From an uncultured Oscillibacter sp. (lineage in GTDB: Bacteria; Bacillota; Clostridia; Oscillospirales; Oscillospiraceae): a stretch of 32,226 nucleotides of DNA. A program made the translations under genes and the position numbers. Below the pieces are notes generated by a model. The model was not told the origin of the DNA, did not search any database, and saw only the letters and a program-made list of their open reading frames with translations. Where the stretch lies: NCBI GenBank assembly GCA_900770295.1, contig CAAGJQ010000122.1, forward strand, positions 1 to 32,226, in the 5' to 3' direction. Positions 6,075-16,557 of this stretch are shown one piece after another (position 1 is the stretch's first letter; each line of letters starts with the position of its first letter).

Positions 6075-7697
6075 TTAAATCATGCCGAAGTGCTTCAATG
6101 CCTCCTTGATTGCTTTTTCTTTATCCGGTGGGCATTGCGGCTGTTTTGCGTCCTCAGACTTCGGCTTATTGTAGTTTTCACGCTCAATAATGCCGCATTT
6201 CTGCTTCACCTGTGCGATATACAGGCTGCTGACCTTCAATCCGGTATGCTCCAGCACATAATCCTTGATCTCTTGATAGGTAGCTTTCTTCTCCGCATCG
6301 GTCAAGTCCAACTCATCCATATCCAGCTCAACTTCGATATGCTGCGTCGATTTTAGTTTGGACAATAAACATACCGTCTCCACATGCCGGGTGCCTGGGA
6401 ACATGTCCACCGCCGCGGCGCGGACCGCCTTGTAGCCAAAGCCGTCGAAAATCTTCACGTCCCGGCCCAGAGTCGCCGGGTCGCAGGAGACGTAGACCAC
6501 CCGCTTGGGGCCCATACCCGCCACGGAGGCGATCACCTCGGGCGTAAGCCCCTTCCGGGGCGGGTCCACGGTGATGACGTCCGGCCGCAGCCCCTCCCGC
6601 TCCAGCTTCGCCGCGATGTCCGCCGCGTCGCCGCAGAAGAACTCCGCGTTTTCGATGTTGTTCCGGGCCGCGTTCTCCTTCGCGTCCTCGATGGCCGGAG
6701 GCACGATCTCCGCGCCGATGGCCCTTTTGGCCCGCTTTGCCAGGCACAGCGTGATGGTGCCGGTGCCGCAGTACAGGTCCAGCACTGTCTCCTCTCCTGT
6801 CAGGGCCGCAAATTCCAGAGCCTTGCCGTACAACACCTCCGCCTGGTCCCGGTTCACCTGATAGAAGGAGGGGACGGACAGCTTGAAGGTGAGGCCGCAG
6901 AGGGTGTCCATCAAAAAGTCCTGGCCCCAGAGAGTGCGGTACTTCTCCCCCAGGATGACGTTGCCCTTTTTTGTGTTGGTGTTCAGCACCACGCCCACGG
7001 TCCCGGGCGCCGCCGCCCGGACATAGGCCGCCAGCTCCGGCTCCCGGGGCAGCTGCTTTCCGTTGGCGATGACGCAGCACAGGCTCTCACCCTTCCGGTT
7101 CACCCGGACGTAGATATGGCGCACCAGGCCCTTGCCGGTGGTCTCGTCATAGGCGGAGACCCGGTAGCGCTTCATCCAATCCCCCACGGCCTTTGCCGTG
7201 CGGTCGGAGACCTCCGACTGGATGAGACAGCGGTCAACGGGCACGACCTGATGGCTCCGGGCCCGGAAAAAGCCGATGGCGCCGTCGGCCCCCACGGGGT
7301 ACTGGCTCTTGTTGCGGTAGTGGGCTGGATTTTTGGCCCCCAAGATTTCCTCCACCCGGAGGTCTGTGCCGCCCAGGCGGGTCAGGGCGTCCTGGACCCG
7401 CTGGCGCTTGGCCCACAGCTCCTCTGTGTAGCTCATATGCTGGAAGTCGCAGCCGCCGCACTTCCCGAAATACGGGCACTCCGGCTTCGTCCGCTCCGGG
7501 GAGGGGTTGTGGATCTTGACGATCTCTCCCGCCGCCGCGGTTTTCATGACCTTGGTGATGCGCAGGTCGGTCTCCTCGCCCCGGATGGCCTGGGGCACGA
7601 ACACCACGGCCCCGTCCAGGCGGACGATGCCGAGGCCCTCGCTGGAGTAGCCCTCCACGGTGCCGGTGTAGATTTGGTTTTGGTGTAGTTTTTCCAT
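6075..7697 (-). CDS. rlmD: 23S rRNA (uracil-5-)-methyltransferase RlmD/RlmCD type
   Basis: An SAM-dependent tRNA/rRNA uracil-C5 methyltransferase of 540 residues. A TRAM domain (residues ~4-62) is followed by an iron-sulfur cysteine cluster (Cys74, Cys80, Cys83), the SAM loop LDLYCGTGTITL, the substrate motif DPPRKG and the catalytic motif YVSCDPATLGRD. The start at 7697 has AGAGGT five bases upstream; the open frame beyond it is non-coding. The usual protein ends soon after HVETVCLLS. Here ~95 further residues (6075-6360) continue in AT-rich codons with a helical tail ending in EALKHFGMI. I read this as a tail supplied by an integrated element. Confidence 0.9.
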   Translation of the reverse strand: MEKLHQNQIYTGTVEGYSSEGLGIVRLDGAVVFVPQAIRGEETDLRITKVMKTAAAGEIVKIHNPSPERTKPECPYFGKCGGCDFQHMSYTEELWAKRQRVQDALTRLGGTDLRVEEILGAKNPAHYRNKSQYPVGADGAIGFFRARSHQVVPVDRCLIQSEVSDRTAKAVGDWMKRYRVSAYDETTGKGLVRHIYVRVNRKGESLCCVIANGKQLPREPELAAYVRAAAPGTVGVVLNTNTKKGNVILGEKYRTLWGQDFLMDTLCGLTFKLSVPSFYQVNRDQAEVLYGKALEFAALTGEETVLDLYCGTGTITLCLAKRAKRAIGAEIVPPAIEDAKENAARNNIENAEFFCGDAADIAAKLEREGLRPDVITVDPPRKGLTPEVIASVAGMGPKRVVYVSCDPATLGRDVKIFDGFGYKAVRAAAVDMFPGTRHVETVCLLSKLKSTQHIEVELDMDELDLTDAEKKATYQEIKDYVLEHTGLKVSSLYIAQVKQKCGIIERENYNKPKSEDAKQPQCPPDKEKAIKEALKHFGMI

Positions 7698-7768
7698 AAT
7701 GACCTCTGTACGCGGGAATGTCCCGCCGGGATGGGTCCCCCACTCGGGGGGGCGGGGGATGCACCCCC

Positions 7769-7800
7769 CATTTTCTTTTTGAGACATCAAAAAGAAAATG
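7769..7800. repeat. Perfect 14-bp hairpin within left inverted repeat
   Basis: CATTTTCTTTTTGA, loop GACA, then its exact complement. It could work as a terminator in either direction, but no clean U-tail follows the stem. Confidence 0.6.
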
Positions 7801-8325
7801 CGCCGTGCACGGTGGAAAAGAAAAAATGTTGGGTCCAAATCCTTCCCTTCGGTCAGGTTTGGACAAAACGGGGGGGCGGTGATGTCGGTGCGGTGGTAAA
7901 CGGGGCTGGTACTGGGGTGCGCTCAAGTCTGTGAGAACAGAGAGAGTGCTTCCCCGCAATTGATGGCGCGGGTGCTGCTTTCGTGGTGGTTGTCGGATTT
8001 GGCACGCTCCTTGCCCCGTGCGTTCCGCTTCGCTGCGCACTACCCGGGTGGATCACTGCGCCGCCCTTTGGCAGAGACTTCCCGCGATTGAGCAAGAACG
8101 TCAGTGAAAGCAGAAGCAGAGGCCATGCGCCCACCACCCCCGAAAGCAAGTCAGAACCCCCAACTTGCGGCGGCAAATCGCCCCTGTTCCACCGATGTCC
8201 GGCGCACCCGGCAGAAGTCTGCCAAGTCTGGTCAGCACCGGCTGTCGCGGCCCCCGTTCATAAGCAAATAAGGCACAACGTGCCGTTTTGCGCCCGGCGT
8301 TTTTTCTCTTACACCGTGCACGGCG

Positions 8326-8357
8326 CATTCTCTTTTTGACGTGTCAAAAAGAGAATG
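8326..8357. repeat. Perfect 15-bp hairpin within right inverted repeat
   Basis: CATTCTCTTTTTGAC, two-base loop, then its exact complement. It differs from the left copy by paired changes that keep the stem (TTTTC to TCTC with matching changes on the other arm), which suggests selection on the structure. It lies just past the 3' end of the RNase gene. Confidence 0.6.
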
Positions 8358-8390
8358 GGGGGGTGCATCTCCCCCGCTTTCAGGCGGCGT

Positions 8391-9992
8391 CTATGCCTCC
8401 CATTTCTCCAGCAGCTGCCGCAGCTGGTCGGCAAATTTGGCAAGGCTCTTGTTGTCCCGGCCCTTGCTGCGCTTGATGGACGCCATGAGCATCTCGCCCA
8501 CAGCCACCAGCCGCTCGTAGGCAGAGCTGGTCTTGCCGCCGGCGGCGGTCTTGGCCTTCCGCTCCGGCAGATAGCCCGCCGCAAGCACCTTGTCGGCGAT
8601 CAGGTCGTAGACCTCCGTGTACTGGGGCGCGTGGGCGGTGAAGCCCATGCCCTGGATGGTCTGGGCGAAGAAGGGCGCCACCTCCCGGTCGCCGTGGACC
8701 ACAAAGACGTGCTGGGGCTTTGGCTCCCTGAAGTCGGAGATCCAGCTCAGCAGGTGGTCCCGGTCCGCGTGGGAGGAGAGGCCCTGGAAGTTCACGATCT
8801 TGGCGTGGACCGCGATCTCCTCGCCGAAGAGCTTCACGGACTTGGTGCCCTCCAGCAGGGAACGGCCCAGAGTGCCCTCGCCCTGATAGCCCACGAACAC
8901 CACCGTGCACTCCGGCCGCCACAGGTTGTGCTTCAGATGGTGGCGGATACGGCCCGCGTCGCACATGCCGGAGGCGGAGATGATGACCTTCGGCGTGGCG
9001 TCCATGTTCAGCGCCTTGGACTCCTCGCTGGTCTCCGTCATCCGTAGATTGGTGAAGTTGAACATGTGGGTGCCGTCCTGCACCAGAGCCAGCGCGTCCT
9101 CATCCAGATAGCCGTGGAGGTTGCCGGTGAAGATGGTGGTGGCCTTTTTCGCCAGAGGCGAGTCGATATAGACGGGGAAATCCGGGTTGGACTTCACCAG
9201 TCCCTGGTCCTTGATCTCCCGGATGAAGTACAAAAGCTCCTGGGTGCGGCCCACGGCGAAGGAGGGGATGACGACGTTGCCGCCTTTGCCGATGGTCTCG
9301 TCGATGATCTCGGCCAGGTCATCGGTGTAGCTCCAGACCTCCGTGTGGTTGCGGTCGCCGTAGGTGGACTCCATAACCACGTAGTCGGCGCCGTGGATGT
9401 GGACGGGGTCCCGGATGATGGGCTGGTTGATGTTGCCCAGGTCGCCGGAGAACACCAGCCGCTTGGTGACGCCGCCCTCGGTGGCGTCCACGATGATGCT
9501 GGCGGAGCCCAGCAGATGGCCGGCGTCCACGAATTCCACCGTCACGCCCTCGCACAGCTCCACCTTCTCGCCGTACTCACAGGTGGTCATGAACTCCCGG
9601 ACCCGGGAGGCGTCCTCGATGGTGTACAGCGGCTCCACATGGGGCGCGCCGGAGCGCTCGCCCTTGCGGTTCTTCCACTCAGCGTCCTGCTCCTGGATAT
9701 GGGCGGAGTCCAGCAGCATGATATCCAGCAGGTCCGCCGTCAGGCGGGTAGTGAGGATGCGGCCCTGGAAGCCCTGCTTGATGAGCATGGGGATGCGGCC
9801 GGAGTGGTCGATGTGGGCATGGGTCACAAGGACAACGTCAATGGCATTGGCCGCGAAGGGGAACTCGGCGTTGGACACCTCGTCCCGTCCCTGCTGCAAG
9901 CCGCAGTCCACCAGAATGCGCTTTCCGTTCACTTCCAGACAGTGACAGCTGCCGGTCACGCACTGATCGGCGCCAAAAAAGCTGAGCTTCAT
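8391..9992 (-). CDS. MBL-fold beta-CASP ribonuclease
   Basis: A 533-residue metallo-beta-lactamase-fold protein of the CPSF73-like RNA-processing group. The zinc motif HAHIDH is at 58-63. Next come the MBL core, a beta-CASP insert (around VVIPSFAVGRTQELL), and the RMMBL motif GLSSHADRDHLL near residue 415. A ~60-residue basic tail (residues ~470-533) is added. Family members are RNA endo- or exonucleases that act in the cytoplasm. The start ATG follows AAGGAGGA with six bases of spacing, and a promoter lies at 10040-10068. It is a single gene facing away from the dehydratase-like pair. Confidence 0.85.
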   Translation of the reverse strand: MKLSFFGADQCVTGSCHCLEVNGKRILVDCGLQQGRDEVSNAEFPFAANAIDVVLVTHAHIDHSGRIPMLIKQGFQGRILTTRLTADLLDIMLLDSAHIQEQDAEWKNRKGERSGAPHVEPLYTIEDASRVREFMTTCEYGEKVELCEGVTVEFVDAGHLLGSASIIVDATEGGVTKRLVFSGDLGNINQPIIRDPVHIHGADYVVMESTYGDRNHTEVWSYTDDLAEIIDETIGKGGNVVIPSFAVGRTQELLYFIREIKDQGLVKSNPDFPVYIDSPLAKKATTIFTGNLHGYLDEDALALVQDGTHMFNFTNLRMTETSEESKALNMDATPKVIISASGMCDAGRIRHHLKHNLWRPECTVVFVGYQGEGTLGRSLLEGTKSVKLFGEEIAVHAKIVNFQGLSSHADRDHLLSWISDFREPKPQHVFVVHGDREVAPFFAQTIQGMGFTAHAPQYTEVYDLIADKVLAAGYLPERKAKTAAGGKTSSAYERLVAVGEMLMASIKRSKGRDNKSLAKFADQLRQLLEKWEA

Positions 9993-10039
9993 AGGGAATC
10001 CTCCTTGTCAGATGTAGTGGCTGGATTTTTGTTGTATTG

Positions 10040-10068
10040 ATTGTACCACGTTGTGTCCAAAAGCACAA
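10040..10068 (-). promoter_or_regulatory. Promoter of the beta-CASP RNase gene
   Basis: On the minus strand: TTGTGC (10068-10063), 17-base spacer, TACAAT (10045-10040), 48 bases upstream of the start codon. Confidence 0.55.
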
Positions 10069-10118
10069 TCGACGTTTTCATGCAAATGTCCTGTTTCGAT
10101 TCTGTAACCAGACTGTTC

Positions 10119-10147
10119 TTGTCTTTTCCGAAAAATTCGTCTATGCT
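10119..10147 (+). promoter_or_regulatory. Possible promoter of the dehydratase-like pair
   Basis: TTGTCT (10119-10124), 17-base spacer, TATGCT (10142-10147). The boxes are off-consensus but spacing is ideal, 24 bases before the start codon at 10171. Confidence 0.4.
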
Positions 10148-10170
10148 GGTCCCAAAGAGAGGTGAGTGCC

Positions 10171-11373
10171 ATGGCCCCGAGACCGCTGCTGATCCCGGCC
10201 CTGCTGGACGACTGGTTCCCCCTGCTGCAATACGCCTTTGCCTCGGCGGAGTGGGAGCCGGTTCTGCTGACGGAGGACCGGGGAATCGCGGACCTGGGTC
10301 TCCGGTATTTCCACAACGAGCTGTGTTATCCCGTCTTTCTGGTGGCGGGCCAGGTGCTGGCGGCGCTGGAGTCCGGGAAGTACGACATCACCCGCTGCGG
10401 CGTGCTGCTGGGGCAGGCCGGAGACGAGTGCCGGGGCTCCTGCGGCATCCGGCTGCTGCGCCGGGTGCTGGACCGGGCCGGGTATCCGGACGTCCCCCTT
10501 CTGTCGCTGAACGTGCGGGGCATCGACCGGGAGACAGGGCTGCCCATCCGGCCCGCCATGGTCTGGCGGGCCCTGGCCGGCGCGGTATGGGGCGACACGT
10601 TGGCCATCCTCCGGGATCAGACCCGGCCCCGGGAGGCCGTGCCCGGCGCGGCGGAGGAACTCTGGTGGGAGTGGATGGAGACCCTGGGCGGAGAGCTGCG
10701 CCGGGGACGGCCGCTCTCCCGCGCCGCCATTCTCTCCCGGTGCCGGGAGATGGCATCGTCCTTCCGGGCCGTGGAGCAGGCAAAACGCCCTGTCCAGAAG
10801 GTCGCCATTGTGGGGGAAATTTATACGAAATACTGCCATCTGGGCAACTGGAATCTGAACGCCTATCTGGCGGCGGAGCACTGTCAGATCGGTGTGGGCG
10901 GCATCACCTGGTACGCCCTCTACTACATGGACAGCCACGCCCTGAAGGGCACTGCCGTCCAGCGGGCCTTTTACCGGGCGGCACAGCGCTACGCCGCCGC
11001 CATCCAGCGGGACATGCTGGATATCCTGCGCGGCGCGGGCTTCGAGACCCTGCCGCCCTTCGCGGAGCTGAAACAGCAGGCACGGGGCTACGCGCCGCTG
11101 AACGTCACGGTGGCGGACGGCTGGCTCATCGCCGCCGAGGCCGCGGCCTGGGCGCGGTTGGGGTATCGGAAAATTCTCTGCGTCCAGCCCTTCGCCTGTC
11201 TGCCGGGGCACATTCTGGGCAAGGGGCAGTACGCCGCCCTCCAGCGGAAGCTGCCGGAGGTCCGGCTGGTCAGCGTGGACTATGACGCCAGCACCGGCGA
11301 GGGCACTGTCCAGAGCCGCATCCGGATGCTGCTGGACGAGCGGCTGGACGATACGAGGTGTCATGATGGCTGA
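10171..11373 (+). CDS. 2-hydroxyacyl-CoA dehydratase-like protein (COG3581 type), copy 1
   Basis: A 400-residue cysteine-bearing protein related to HgdB-like dehydratase subunits and to the C-terminal part of large CoA-activase proteins. Visible family marks are a conserved CYP (in NELCYPVFL), QAGDECRGSC around residue 90, VGEIYTKYCHLGNW near residue 220, and FACLPGHILGKG near 340. The cysteines probably bind an iron-sulfur cluster. The ATG at 10171 has AGAGAGG eight bases upstream; the GTG at 10162 abuts that site and was rejected. It overlaps the next gene, a clear paralogue. No activator ATPase is in the window, so the reaction is uncertain. Confidence 0.7.
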   Translation: MAPRPLLIPALLDDWFPLLQYAFASAEWEPVLLTEDRGIADLGLRYFHNELCYPVFLVAGQVLAALESGKYDITRCGVLLGQAGDECRGSCGIRLLRRVLDRAGYPDVPLLSLNVRGIDRETGLPIRPAMVWRALAGAVWGDTLAILRDQTRPREAVPGAAEELWWEWMETLGGELRRGRPLSRAAILSRCREMASSFRAVEQAKRPVQKVAIVGEIYTKYCHLGNWNLNAYLAAEHCQIGVGGITWYALYYMDSHALKGTAVQRAFYRAAQRYAAAIQRDMLDILRGAGFETLPPFAELKQQARGYAPLNVTVADGWLIAAEAAAWARLGYRKILCVQPFACLPGHILGKGQYAALQRKLPEVRLVSVDYDASTGEGTVQSRIRMLLDERLDDTRCHDG

Positions 11374-12547
11374 CAACACGCCCGGCACTCTGCTGATCCC
11401 CGCCCTGCTGGACCGCCACTGGTCCCTGCTGCGGTGGGCCTTTGAAACGCCCCAATGGCATGCCGAGGTGCTGGAGGACCGCCGGGGCGTGGAGGACCTG
11501 GGGCTGCGCCATGTCCACGGTGACCTGTGTTATCCATTCGTCCTCATCACCGGGCAGGTGCTCTCGGCGCTGCGCTCCGGGCGGTATGACCCGGCCCGCA
11601 CGGCGGTGCTGATCTCCCAGGCGGGAGACGAGTGCCGGGGCTCCTGCCTCATCCGGCTGCTGCGGCCGGTGCTGGACCGGGAGGGCTTTGCCCAGGTCCG
11701 GCTGCTGTCTCTGAACGTCCGGGGTATTGAGGAACAGGCCGCCCTGCCCGTGACGGTCCCCATGGCCCGCCGGGCTCTGGCCGCCGTGTTCTGGGGGGAC
11801 GCGCTGATGCTGCTGGGCCATCAGGTGCGGCCCTATGAGGTCCGCTCCGGAGAGACGGCGGCGCTGGTACGCCGCTGGACGGAGGTCCTCTCCGCCGACC
11901 TGCGGGAGGACCGTGGCTTGTCCCCCGGCGCCATCCTCCGGCGCTGCGGGGAGATGGCGGCGGATTTCAGGGCCGTCCCCACGGCGGAGCGGCCGGTGAA
12001 AAAGGTGGCCCTGGTGGGGGATATCTATACGAAATACTGTCATCTTGGCAACTGGGACCTGGAGGACTGGCTCACGGCCCACGGGTGCGAGATCGGCGTG
12101 AACGGCCTCACCTGGTACATGCTGTACTACGCGGACACCCACCTAGACAGCGGGGCTGTCAGATGGGCGGGCCGGGCCGGTGTGGCCTGGCTGTCCCGGC
12201 TCCAGCGGCGGATGACGGACATCCTGCAAGGCGCGGGGTTCACGGTCCTGCCGCCCTACCCGGAGCTGAAAGCCCTGGCGGCGGAGTACACCAACTCCGC
12301 CTGCGCGGTGGGCGGCGGCTGGCTGCTGGCGGCGGAGACTGTTGCCTGGGTCCGGGCCGGATATGCCCGGGTCCTGGGGGTCCTGCCCTTCGGCTGTCTG
12401 CCCGGGCACATCTACGGCCGGGGGCAGTACGCCGCCCTCCAGCGGAAGCTGCCGGGCAGCCGGATCGTAGGCGTGGACTATGACGCCGGTCTCCGGGACG
12501 GCACCGTGGAGAGCCGTATCCGGATGCTGCTGGACATGGAGCCATAA
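11366..12547 (+). CDS. 2-hydroxyacyl-CoA dehydratase-like protein (COG3581 type), copy 2
   Basis: This 393-residue protein aligns along its whole length with the gene just upstream. It keeps the same marks: HGDLCYPFVL, QAGDECRGSC, VGDIYTKYCHLGNW and FGCLPGHIYGRG. Such pairs may form a heterodimer, as HgdA/HgdB do, but that is inference. Its start overlaps the end of copy 1 by eight bases, with GAGG seven bases upstream, so translation is probably coupled. ATG 11363 is an equally possible start, one codon longer. A terminator follows eight bases after the stop. The codon use is GC-rich core type. Confidence 0.7.
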   Translation: MADNTPGTLLIPALLDRHWSLLRWAFETPQWHAEVLEDRRGVEDLGLRHVHGDLCYPFVLITGQVLSALRSGRYDPARTAVLISQAGDECRGSCLIRLLRPVLDREGFAQVRLLSLNVRGIEEQAALPVTVPMARRALAAVFWGDALMLLGHQVRPYEVRSGETAALVRRWTEVLSADLREDRGLSPGAILRRCGEMAADFRAVPTAERPVKKVALVGDIYTKYCHLGNWDLEDWLTAHGCEIGVNGLTWYMLYYADTHLDSGAVRWAGRAGVAWLSRLQRRMTDILQGAGFTVLPPYPELKALAAEYTNSACAVGGGWLLAAETVAWVRAGYARVLGVLPFGCLPGHIYGRGQYAALQRKLPGSRIVGVDYDAGLRDGTVESRIRMLLDMEP

Positions 12548-12554
12548 ACAACAC

Positions 12555-12577
12555 GAAGGACGCCCGAGGCGTCCTTC
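12555..12577 (+). terminator. Terminator of the dehydratase-like pair
   Basis: GAAGGACGCC, loop CGA, perfect complement, then AATCTTTTT. It overlaps the last codon of the convergent XRE gene by two bases. Confidence 0.8.
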
Positions 12578-12800
12578 AATCTTTTTCATATCGCATGATG
12601 TCACTCAGTTCGCAATCCAAAAAATTGCATATCCGGGCCAGTACATCCAAATCCACTCTGGTGACTTTATTGTTGCAGTAATTTTGCAGCTGCGTTCTCT
12701 GGACATTGGCTCCCTGAACGATTTTATTCTTGCTGATATTCCGGGCACGGCGATACTCTTCCAGCGTAATCACTACCCTGCCGTGTGCCTGATCCGCCAA
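12576..12800 (-). CDS. XRE-family helix-turn-helix regulator (74 aa)
   Basis: A small single-domain Cro/CI-type DNA-binding protein. The helix-turn-helix is in residues ~25-65, with SKNKIVQGANVQRTQLQNYC as the recognition region and LARICNFLDCELSDIMRY as the typical closing helix. The start is TTG at 12800, preceded by GGAGGGG with six bases of spacing. It is transcribed away from a 60-residue gene across a 112-base gap. It probably controls that gene, itself or both. It carries no sensory domain. Confidence 0.75.
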   Translation of the reverse strand: MADQAHGRVVITLEEYRRARNISKNKIVQGANVQRTQLQNYCNNKVTRVDLDVLARICNFLDCELSDIMRYEKD

Positions 12801-12857
12801 ATGTATCCCCTCCCTCGATTTCTATACTGGATACAGCATAAAGCTACTCAGTCGAAA

Positions 12858-12886
12858 TTGACAGCGGTAAGATTTTACTGTATAAT
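12858..12886 (+). promoter_or_regulatory. Consensus promoter of the 60-residue gene
   Basis: TTGACA (12858-12863), 17-base spacer, TATAAT (12881-12886): perfect consensus, 26 bases before the start codon. The imperfect dyad CTATACTGGATACAG near 12822 could be a site for the divergent XRE protein. Confidence 0.75.
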
Positions 12887-12912
12887 TAGTTGCACATTTG
12901 AGGAGGTGCGTC

Positions 12913-13095
12913 ATGGACACGGTACGCTTTGATTTTTACAGGCAGGAGTACGCCCTGCTGATGCGGGCGATCATCAGGGCCGTCGACGCGCTGGACAGGC
13001 AGGAGCCCGAACGCGCCAGGAAACTTCTGGCAGACGCCTGGGACACCTCCGTGATGACCTCCTACAAGACCTTCGTTCTGGAGACCGACCCGTGA
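12913..13095 (+). CDS. Hypothetical small protein, 60 residues
   Basis: The protein begins MDTVRFDFYRQEYALLMRAI and is helical, charged and soluble-looking. I recognise no family. Support for it being real is strong: a perfect promoter, GAGGAGG six bases upstream of ATG 12913, and a terminator overlapping its stop codon. It lies between the small XRE regulator, which diverges from it, and secA. Its high expression signals contrast with its small size. It may be the target of the XRE regulator. Confidence 0.65.
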   Translation: MDTVRFDFYRQEYALLMRAIIRAVDALDRQEPERARKLLADAWDTSVMTSYKTFVLETDP

Positions 13096-13107
13096 GGCCG
13101 GTCTTTT
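13083..13107 (+). terminator. Terminator overlapping the 60-aa gene stop
   Basis: GACCGACC (13083-13090) pairs with GGCCGGTC (13096-13103, one mismatch), followed by TTTTTC. The stop codon lies in the loop. Confidence 0.65.
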
Positions 13108-13268
13108 TCTTTGCCGGATTGTAAACTTTTTTGGTAAAGTCCGGATTTTCTTTGCATTTCGCCGTCATTTGTGTTATGCTATCATAGCTTTATTATGGAT
13201 ACCCTTATTTTTATGTAATTCCCCTTTCTCTCGATGAAAGCAGAATTGGAAAGGATGTTTCAAATATC

Positions 13269-16017
<2,749 letters not shown>

Positions 16018-16019
<2 letters not shown>

Positions 16020-16042
16020 AGAGGGGACTTCGTCCCCCCTTT
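16018..16042 (+). terminator. secA terminator
   Basis: AAAGAGGGGAC, loop TTC, complementary arm GTCCCCCCTTT (one A-C mismatch). It begins at the secA stop codon. The U-tail is only three bases. Confidence 0.65.
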
Positions 16043-16053
16043 AGATTCCCCCT

Positions 16054-16297
16054 CACCAGTGACATCGGTCACTGGTGAACGCCGCCCAAGGCGGCTGGGT
16101 CGAGGTATTTTTGTCAGGCACACGCCCCAGGGCGGCTTCTCTTGCCGCTTTGCGGCAATTCACCTTCTGTCCTGACAAAAATGATTGAAATGACTTCATT
16201 CGCCGCTGGCGAATGAACTGGGGAAACCTGCGGTTTCCCCTAGTCCCCTTCCTCTGTCTGATCACGCCCCCTGTTCTCCTGCCGGAGGGCAGGGGGC
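16054..16297. repeat. Dense array of six hairpins between secA and the membrane gene
   Basis: In this ~245-base non-coding stretch I see: a perfect 10-bp hairpin (16054-16077); GCCGCC/GGCGGC (16081-16095); 12-bp arms ATTTTTGTCAGG/complement (16107-16118 and 16171-16182) enclosing TTGCCGC/GCGGCAA (16142-16158); CATTCGCC/GGCGAATG (16197-16215); GGGGAAACC/GGTTTCCCC (16220-16240); and GCCCCCT/AGGGGGC (16266-16297). The last is followed by ACTTTTCT and resembles a terminator or attenuator before the gene at 16324. The stretch has no gene. Confidence 0.6.
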
Positions 16298-16323
16298 ACT
16301 TTTCTACCAGAAAGGAGTCTCCT

Positions 16324-16545
16324 ATGAAAGACAATGACGGCGTTCTTGCCCTGCTTCAAGACATTAAGGATATCCTCTACGGCGTTGCCCTGCTGCTGAC
16401 AGGCGGCCTGATGTGTGTAGCAGGCATCCTGATGGGCGGATGGGGCATCTTGCTGTCCGCCGCAGGCGTCTTTGTCCTGCTGGCCGGACTAATCTATGCC
16501 CGCCATGGCTACAACCACCACGAAGTGGTGGAAAAGCAAGATTGA
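16324..16545 (+). CDS. Small membrane protein, 73 residues
   Basis: After a charged N-terminus (MKDNDGVLALLQDIKDILYG), two hydrophobic segments lie at residues ~20-38 and ~40-58, joined by a short glycine-rich turn. The tail is soluble (RHGYNHHEVVEKQD). No family is recognised. The start has AAAGGAG six bases upstream. It ends 12 bases before pgeF on the same strand and probably shares its transcript. It is likely a two-helix integral membrane protein of unknown role. Confidence 0.6.
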   Translation: MKDNDGVLALLQDIKDILYGVALLLTGGLMCVAGILMGGWGILLSAAGVFVLLAGLIYARHGYNHHEVVEKQD

Positions 16546-16557
16546 ACGGAGGTTCTT

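Larger units (their letters stand above)
1..6360. mobile_element. End of an integrated mobile element (putative ICE/IME)
   Basis: This stretch is visibly AT-richer than the sequence from about 6360 onward and carries only accessory genes. Its left edge holds a MOBV-like transfer origin, and its right edge falls inside the 3' end of rlmD, where an AT-rich in-frame tail replaces the normal C-terminus. The rlmD (rumA) 3' end is a known insertion target for integrative elements in Firmicutes. No integrase or relaxase gene lies in the window, so the element must continue to the left of base 1. The exact attachment core was not identified. The element call is inference from composition, the oriT-like site and the junction. 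Confidence 0.5.
7754..8375. mobile_element. Non-coding element with ~75-bp terminal inverted repeats (MITE-like)
   Basis: The two ends (7754-7828 and 8298-8375) are near-perfect inverted copies of each other, with a few mismatches. The ~470 bases between them contain no convincing gene: the reading frames there are short, low-complexity and have no ribosome sites. Each end also contains its own perfect hairpin. The shape, two long inverted ends around non-coding sequence, fits a miniature inverted-repeat element, or a species-specific intergenic repeat. It fills the whole gap between rlmD and the beta-CASP RNase gene. No target duplication was identified. Confidence 0.45.

Noticed and set aside
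6384..7688. 434-residue plus-strand open frame opposite rlmD
   Set aside because: Shadow of rlmD in GC-rich codons with no recognisable domain; rlmD motifs are clear on the other strand.
7698..7838. 47-codon extension of rlmD
   Set aside because: It crosses the inverted repeat and lacks a ribosome site; the TRAM domain begins at 7697.
7853..8339. Short open frames inside the inverted-repeat element
   Set aside because: Low-complexity Pro/Arg/Ser/Thr text, overlapping on both strands, with no ribosome sites.
9066..10040. 324-residue plus-strand open frame opposite the RNase gene
   Set aside because: Shadow frame; the zinc motifs of the RNase are on the minus strand.
10141..12142. Minus-strand open frames across the dehydratase-like pair
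   Set aside because: Two similar shadow frames arise because the two plus-strand genes are paralogues; no ribosome sites or domains.
13152..13185. secA promoter TTGCAT ... TATCAT
   Set aside because: The spacer is 22 bases, too long for a standard promoter; no better pair was found.
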